Notes under the pieces: model-generated
Told to the model about the DNA's origin: nothing
Databases searched by the model: none
The model's input: only the letters and a program-made list of their open reading frames with translations
From: RYN-111 sp963760125
GTDB lineage: Bacteria; Actinomycetota; Actinomycetes; Mycobacteriales; SCTD01
DNA: 64,000 bases
Assembly (NCBI GenBank): GCA_963760125.1
Contig: CAVXBV010000012.1
Location: 1 to 64,000 of the forward strand
Reading direction: 5' to 3'
Made by a program: the position numbers and the translations under genes
Shown: positions 60,665 to 64,000 of the stretch, in pieces
Position numbering within the stretch: the first letter of the stretch is position 1
Layout: every line of letters starts with the position of its first letter

Positions 60665-61990
60665 ATGACCACCTTCGCGACGCAGACCCAGCTGACTCCC
60701 GCTGAGGTGCACGAGGCCCTCGGCCGGCACCTGCTGGTGGACGGCTTCGACCTGGTGCTCGACCTCGACGCCTCCCAGGGCTCACGCCTGGTCGACGCGA
60801 GAGACGGGACGTCCTACCTCGACCTGTTCACCTTCTTCGCCAGCAGCGCCCTGGGCATGAACCACCCTGCCCTGGTCGAGGACGCGACGTTCTCCACCGA
60901 GCTCCTGGCGGCGGCGCGCAACAAGCCCAGCAACAGCGACGTCTACACCGTGGCGATGGCGCGCTTCGTCGACACCTTCGCGCGGGTGCTCGGTGATCCT
61001 GCGCTCCCCCACCTGTTCTTCGTCGAGGGCGGCGCCCTCGCCGTCGAGAACGCCCTCAAGGTCGCCTTCGACTGGAAGTCCCGGTGGAACGAGGCGCACG
61101 GCATCGACCCGGCGCTCGGCACCAAGGTGCTGCACCTGCGCGAGGCCTTCCACGGGCGGTCCGGCTACACCCTGTCCCTCACCAACACCGACCCGGTGAA
61201 GGTCGCCCGCTTCCCGATGTTCGGGTGGCCGCGGATCCCGTCGCCCTACCTCGCGGGCGGCGTCGACGTCGTCGAGCGTGAGGCGGAGGCGCTGGCCGCG
61301 GCGCGCGCGGCGTTCGCGCAGCACCCGCACGACATCGCCTGCTTCCTCATGGAGCCGATCCAGGGCGAGGGCGGCGATCACCACTTCCGTCCGGAGTTCC
61401 TGCAGGCGATGCAGGCGCTGTGCCGCGAGCACGACGCGCTGTTCGTCCTGGACGAGGTGCAGACCGGGTGCGGCCTGACCGGCACCGCCTGGGCCTACCA
61501 GCAGCTCGGGGTCCAGCCGGACGTCGTGGCGTTCGGCAAGAAGACCCAGGTGTGCGGGCTGATGGCCGGAGGCCGCGTCGACGAGGTGCCGGACAACGTC
61601 TTCCACGTCTCGAGCCGCATCAACTCCACCTGGGGCGGCTCGCTGGTCGACATGGTGCGCGCCCGACGCATCCTGGAGGTGGTGGAGAGCGAGGGCCTGA
61701 TCGCGCGCGCTGACCGGCTCGGCGAGCACCTGCTCGCCCGGCTGCGCGAGCTCGCCACCGCGCACGCGGAGATCACCGACGTCCGCGGTCGCGGGCTCAT
61801 GTGCGCGTTCTCGCTGCCCGACGGGCCCCGACGCGACGCCGTCCTGACGGCGCTGCGCGAGGACGAGCGCGTGCTGCTGCTCGGCTGTGGTGGTCGTAGC
61901 GTCCGGTTCCGTCCCGCCCTCACGGTCAGCAGCGCTGACCTGGACGCCGGCGTCGAGGCCCTCGACCGCGTCCTGTCCCGCACCCCCTGA
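60665..61990 (+). CDS. lat: L-lysine 6-transaminase
   Basis: 441 residues from ATG 60665. Class III aminotransferase of the Lat type: LDLFTFFASSALGMNHPALV, FFVEGGALAVENALKVAFDW, LREAFHGRSGYTLSLTNTDP, VLDEVQTGCGLTGTAWAYQQ and the PLP lysine in VVAFGKKTQVCG. It moves the epsilon-amino group of lysine to 2-oxoglutarate, giving 2-aminoadipate 6-semialdehyde. The aldehyde dehydrogenase 23 bp downstream would oxidise that product, so the pair probably makes 2-aminoadipate in lysine catabolism. Confidence 0.93.
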   Translation: MTTFATQTQLTPAEVHEALGRHLLVDGFDLVLDLDASQGSRLVDARDGTSYLDLFTFFASSALGMNHPALVEDATFSTELLAAARNKPSNSDVYTVAMARFVDTFARVLGDPALPHLFFVEGGALAVENALKVAFDWKSRWNEAHGIDPALGTKVLHLREAFHGRSGYTLSLTNTDPVKVARFPMFGWPRIPSPYLAGGVDVVEREAEALAAARAAFAQHPHDIACFLMEPIQGEGGDHHFRPEFLQAMQALCREHDALFVLDEVQTGCGLTGTAWAYQQLGVQPDVVAFGKKTQVCGLMAGGRVDEVPDNVFHVSSRINSTWGGSLVDMVRARRILEVVESEGLIARADRLGEHLLARLRELATAHAEITDVRGRGLMCAFSLPDGPRRDAVLTALREDERVLLLGCGGRSVRFRPALTVSSADLDAGVEALDRVLSRTP

Positions 61991-62013
61991 TCCCTGCCTG
62001 AGAGGCTCTCCCC

Positions 62014-63547
62014 GTGCTCACCTCCTTCATCGACGGCCAGGCCGTCCCCGGCGACGCCGGGACCTTCACGTCCGTCAACCCCGCGCAGCTGACCGATGTC
62101 GTCGCCGAGGTCTCCTTGGCGTCGGCCGACCAGCTGCTGCAGGCCTTCCGGGCCGCCGCCGCTGCTCAGCCGGCGTGGGCGGCGACCCCCGCGCCCGTGC
62201 GCGGACGGGTCATCGCGCAGGTCGGTCGGCTGGTCGAGGCCAACGCGGAGGCCCTGGCTCAGCTGGTGGTGCGCGAAGTCGGCAAGCCGCTGGCCGAGGC
62301 CCGCGGCGAGGTGCAGGAGATCGTCGACACCTGCGACTTCTTCCTCGGTGAGGGCCGCCGGCTCTACGGCCAGACCGTCCCGTCGGAGATGCGCGACAAG
62401 CAGCTGTTCACCTTCCGCGTGCCGGTCGGTGTCGCGGGGATCATCACCGCGGGCAACTTCCCGGTCGCCGTGCCGTCCTGGTACCTCGTGCCCGCGCTGC
62501 TCTGCGGCAACGCGGTCGTCTGGAAGCCGGCCGACTACAGCGCGGCCCTGGGCGATGCGCTGACCCGGCTCTTCGTCGCCGGCGGCGTCCCCGCCGGGGT
62601 CCTGAACACCGTGCACGCCGACGGTCCCACGACCTTCGAGGGCCTGCAGCTCGCGCTGGAGGCTGGCGTCGTCAACAAGGTCGGTTTCACCGGTTCCTCC
62701 GAGGTCGGCGCGCAGATCGGCTCCCTGTGCGGCAAGCACCTGCAGAGCCCCTGCCTCGAGCTCGGCGGGAAGAACCCGCTCGTCGTCATGCCCGACGCCG
62801 ACCTCGACCTCGCCGCGGAGGGCGCCCTGTTCTCCGGCTTCGGTACGGCGGGACAGCGCTGCACCTCCCTCGGGGTCGCGATCGTCCACGAGGACGTGCA
62901 CGACGTGTTCCTGGACAAGCTGCTCGCCCGGCTCGAGGCGGCGGCCGTCGGTGACCCGACGCAGGACGTGCTCTACGGACCGATGCTGTCCGAGCGGTTC
63001 TTCACCGGCTTCGAGAAGTGGCTCGGCGAGGTGCAGCCGCACCACACCGTCCACGGTCCGACCGGACGCATCACGTCGGACAACCCGCGTCCGGGCTTCG
63101 TCGGCGACCCGGATGCCGGTGTCTACGCGCACCCGACCGTCGTCAGCGGCGTCCGCAAGGCGGACGCGCTCTACCAGCACGAGACGTTCGGCCCGCTCGT
63201 GTCGGTGATGCGCTTCTCGACGTTTCGACGAGGCCTGCGACCTGGCGAACGCCCACGGCTACGGGCTCTCCTCGGCCATCTACACCTCGAACCCGAAGGC
63301 CGTCTGGGACTTCCGCTCCCGGGTGTCGGCCGGGATGCTCTCGGTCAACAACTCCACCTCCGGCGCCGAGGCGCACCTGCCCTTCGGCGGCAACGGCAAG
63401 AGCGGCAACGGCTCGCGCCAGTCCGGGGTCTGGGTCCTGGACCAGTTCACCCGCTGGCAGTCGATGAACTGGGACTACGCCGGCAAGCTGCAGAAGGCCC
63501 AGATGGACACCGAGGCCTCGGACGTCGACCTCGACTACCGCCTGTAG
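62014..63547 (+). pseudogene. Aldehyde dehydrogenase, frameshifted near its end
   Basis: From GTG 62014 the frame gives a normal ALDH: SFIDGQAVPGDAG, the Asn of GIITAGNFPVAVPSWYLVPA, VGFTGSSEVGAQIG, Glu in CLELGGKNPLVVMPDADL and the catalytic Cys in GTAGQRCTSLGVAI. At about 63223-63225 (a TTT run) the frame changes by net +1; the family C-terminus continues in the next frame (FDEACDLANAHGYGLSSAIY, FGGNGKSGNGSRQSG) to TAG 63547. Without correction the first frame has no stop before the window end. Position after lat suggests 2-aminoadipate semialdehyde as substrate. Confidence 0.82.
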
Positions 63548-64000
63548 GTCGCCTGCGCGCGGTACCACCGCGGGCTGGTCGTCACGGGCGGGGTGAAGGC
63601 TGCCTTGAGCACCAGCAACGACGGTTGACCGGACGCGATCCCCTGTGCCACAGCGGATCCGAGCTCGTCCACCGTGACCTCCCGTGCCTCGACCCGGAAC
63701 GCGCGCGCGAGGGCGACGAAGTCGGGTGGCTCGAGGTCGCAGCCCAACGGCTGCTCGCCGTCCTTGGTGAAGTCGTAGGCCAGCATCCCGTACCCGCCGT
63801 CGTCGACCAGGACGGTCGTCAACGGGAGGCGCTCCTGCGCGGCCGTGGCCAGGTCCCCGCAGGCGAACAGGAAACCCCCGTCCCCCACCAGCGCGACGGC
63901 GGGCCGGCCGGACAAGGCGGCACCGAGCCCGGCGGGGAAGCCGAAGCCCAGGGTCCCCCAACCGACCGGGTAGGAGAGCCCGCGCGGTCGCCCGACGCGG
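63535..64000 (-). CDS. Thiamine diphosphate-dependent enzyme, C-terminal part
   Basis: The frame enters from the right edge of the window and ends at 63535, overlapping the aldehyde dehydrogenase by 13 bp. Visible are PVGWGTLGFGFPAGLGAALS and the ThDP/Mg motif beginning ALVGDGGFLFACGDLATAAQ and closing VLVDDGGYGMLAYD, where the usual NN is DD. This is the C-terminal domain of the acetolactate synthase/benzoylformate decarboxylase superfamily. The specific reaction cannot be judged from about 155 residues. Confidence 0.8.
   Translation of the reverse strand, partial: RVGRPRGLSYPVGWGTLGFGFPAGLGAALSGRPAVALVGDGGFLFACGDLATAAQERLPLTTVLVDDGGYGMLAYDFTKDGEQPLGCDLEPPDFVALARAFRVEAREVTVDELGSAVAQGIASGQPSLLVLKAAFTPPVTTSPRWYRAQATYRR

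Noticed and set aside
58995..60785. Longer amidohydrolase start at 60785
   Set aside because: The extra 74 residues are Arg/Pro-rich and overlap the lat start; family N-terminus fits GTG 60563.

Overview
The window comes from the chromosome of a high-GC Gram-positive bacterium (Actinomycetota). GTG/TTG starts are frequent, and many genes are lineage markers: SteA, RbpA, FtsR-type and second MerR regulators, DUF881/small-basic-protein trio, DUF5999, DUF222-HNH, lysine 6-aminotransferase and dolichol-type mannosyltransferase next to Lnt. I cannot name the genus. A probable XerCD dif site at 51.8 kb implies a circular chromosome and places the window at the replication terminus. Most genes left of about 49 kb lie on the + strand and most genes of 49-60.5 kb lie on the - strand, as expected where two replication forks meet.

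Layout. 1-9 kb: TPR proteins, an SSB-like protein, DUF1015, HAD-IIA phosphatase, SCP2 protein, phasin-like protein, then tlyA-nadK-recN with a LexA-type box on the recN start. 9-17.4 kb: alcohol dehydrogenase, a frameshifted DUF222-HNH gene behind a near-consensus promoter, steA, pyrG, a Xre-RES toxin-antitoxin pair and a fatty-acid-hydroxylase-type membrane protein. 17.4-21.5 kb: padR with its broken HAAS-type membrane partner, a Nudix hydrolase, ald and xerD. 21.5-31.8 kb: the conserved chromosome-segregation and housekeeping block parA-orf-M50-like-scpA-scpB-rluB-aroH-tyrA-cmk-plsC-der, interrupted by 0.84 kb of unexplained, locally AT-richer DNA between rluB and aroH. 31.8-41.6 kb: tRNA-Pro(GGG), a CDP-alcohol phosphatidyltransferase, DUF881-sbp-DUF881, then gcvH, an FHA protein, ftsR, DUF151, merR and gcvP, with a tandem glycine riboswitch in front of gcvP.

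41.6-55.2 kb is more accessory and surface-oriented: pabB-like gene, HAD phosphatase, many short tandem repeats, a repeat-rich secreted subtilase, a GGDEF-EAL protein, a solute-binding/VWA membrane protein, the dif site, a secreted Asp-box (sialidase-like) protein with a LAATG sorting signal, and a two-domain NlpC/P60 protein whose second domain lacks its cysteine. 55.2-64 kb: rbpA behind a SigR-type promoter, fxsA-ppm1-lnt, an amidohydrolase, a lysine 6-aminotransferase with an aldehyde dehydrogenase (probable lysine to 2-aminoadipate route) and the end of a ThDP enzyme cut by the window edge.

Five genes (DUF222-HNH, HAAS protein, tyrA, subtilase tail, aldehyde dehydrogenase) are each interrupted by one frameshift, and all five shifts are of the +1 type. 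This could be decay, but the shared direction and the presence of tyrA suggest base-insertion errors in the assembly. No CRISPR array, insertion sequence or prophage was seen.
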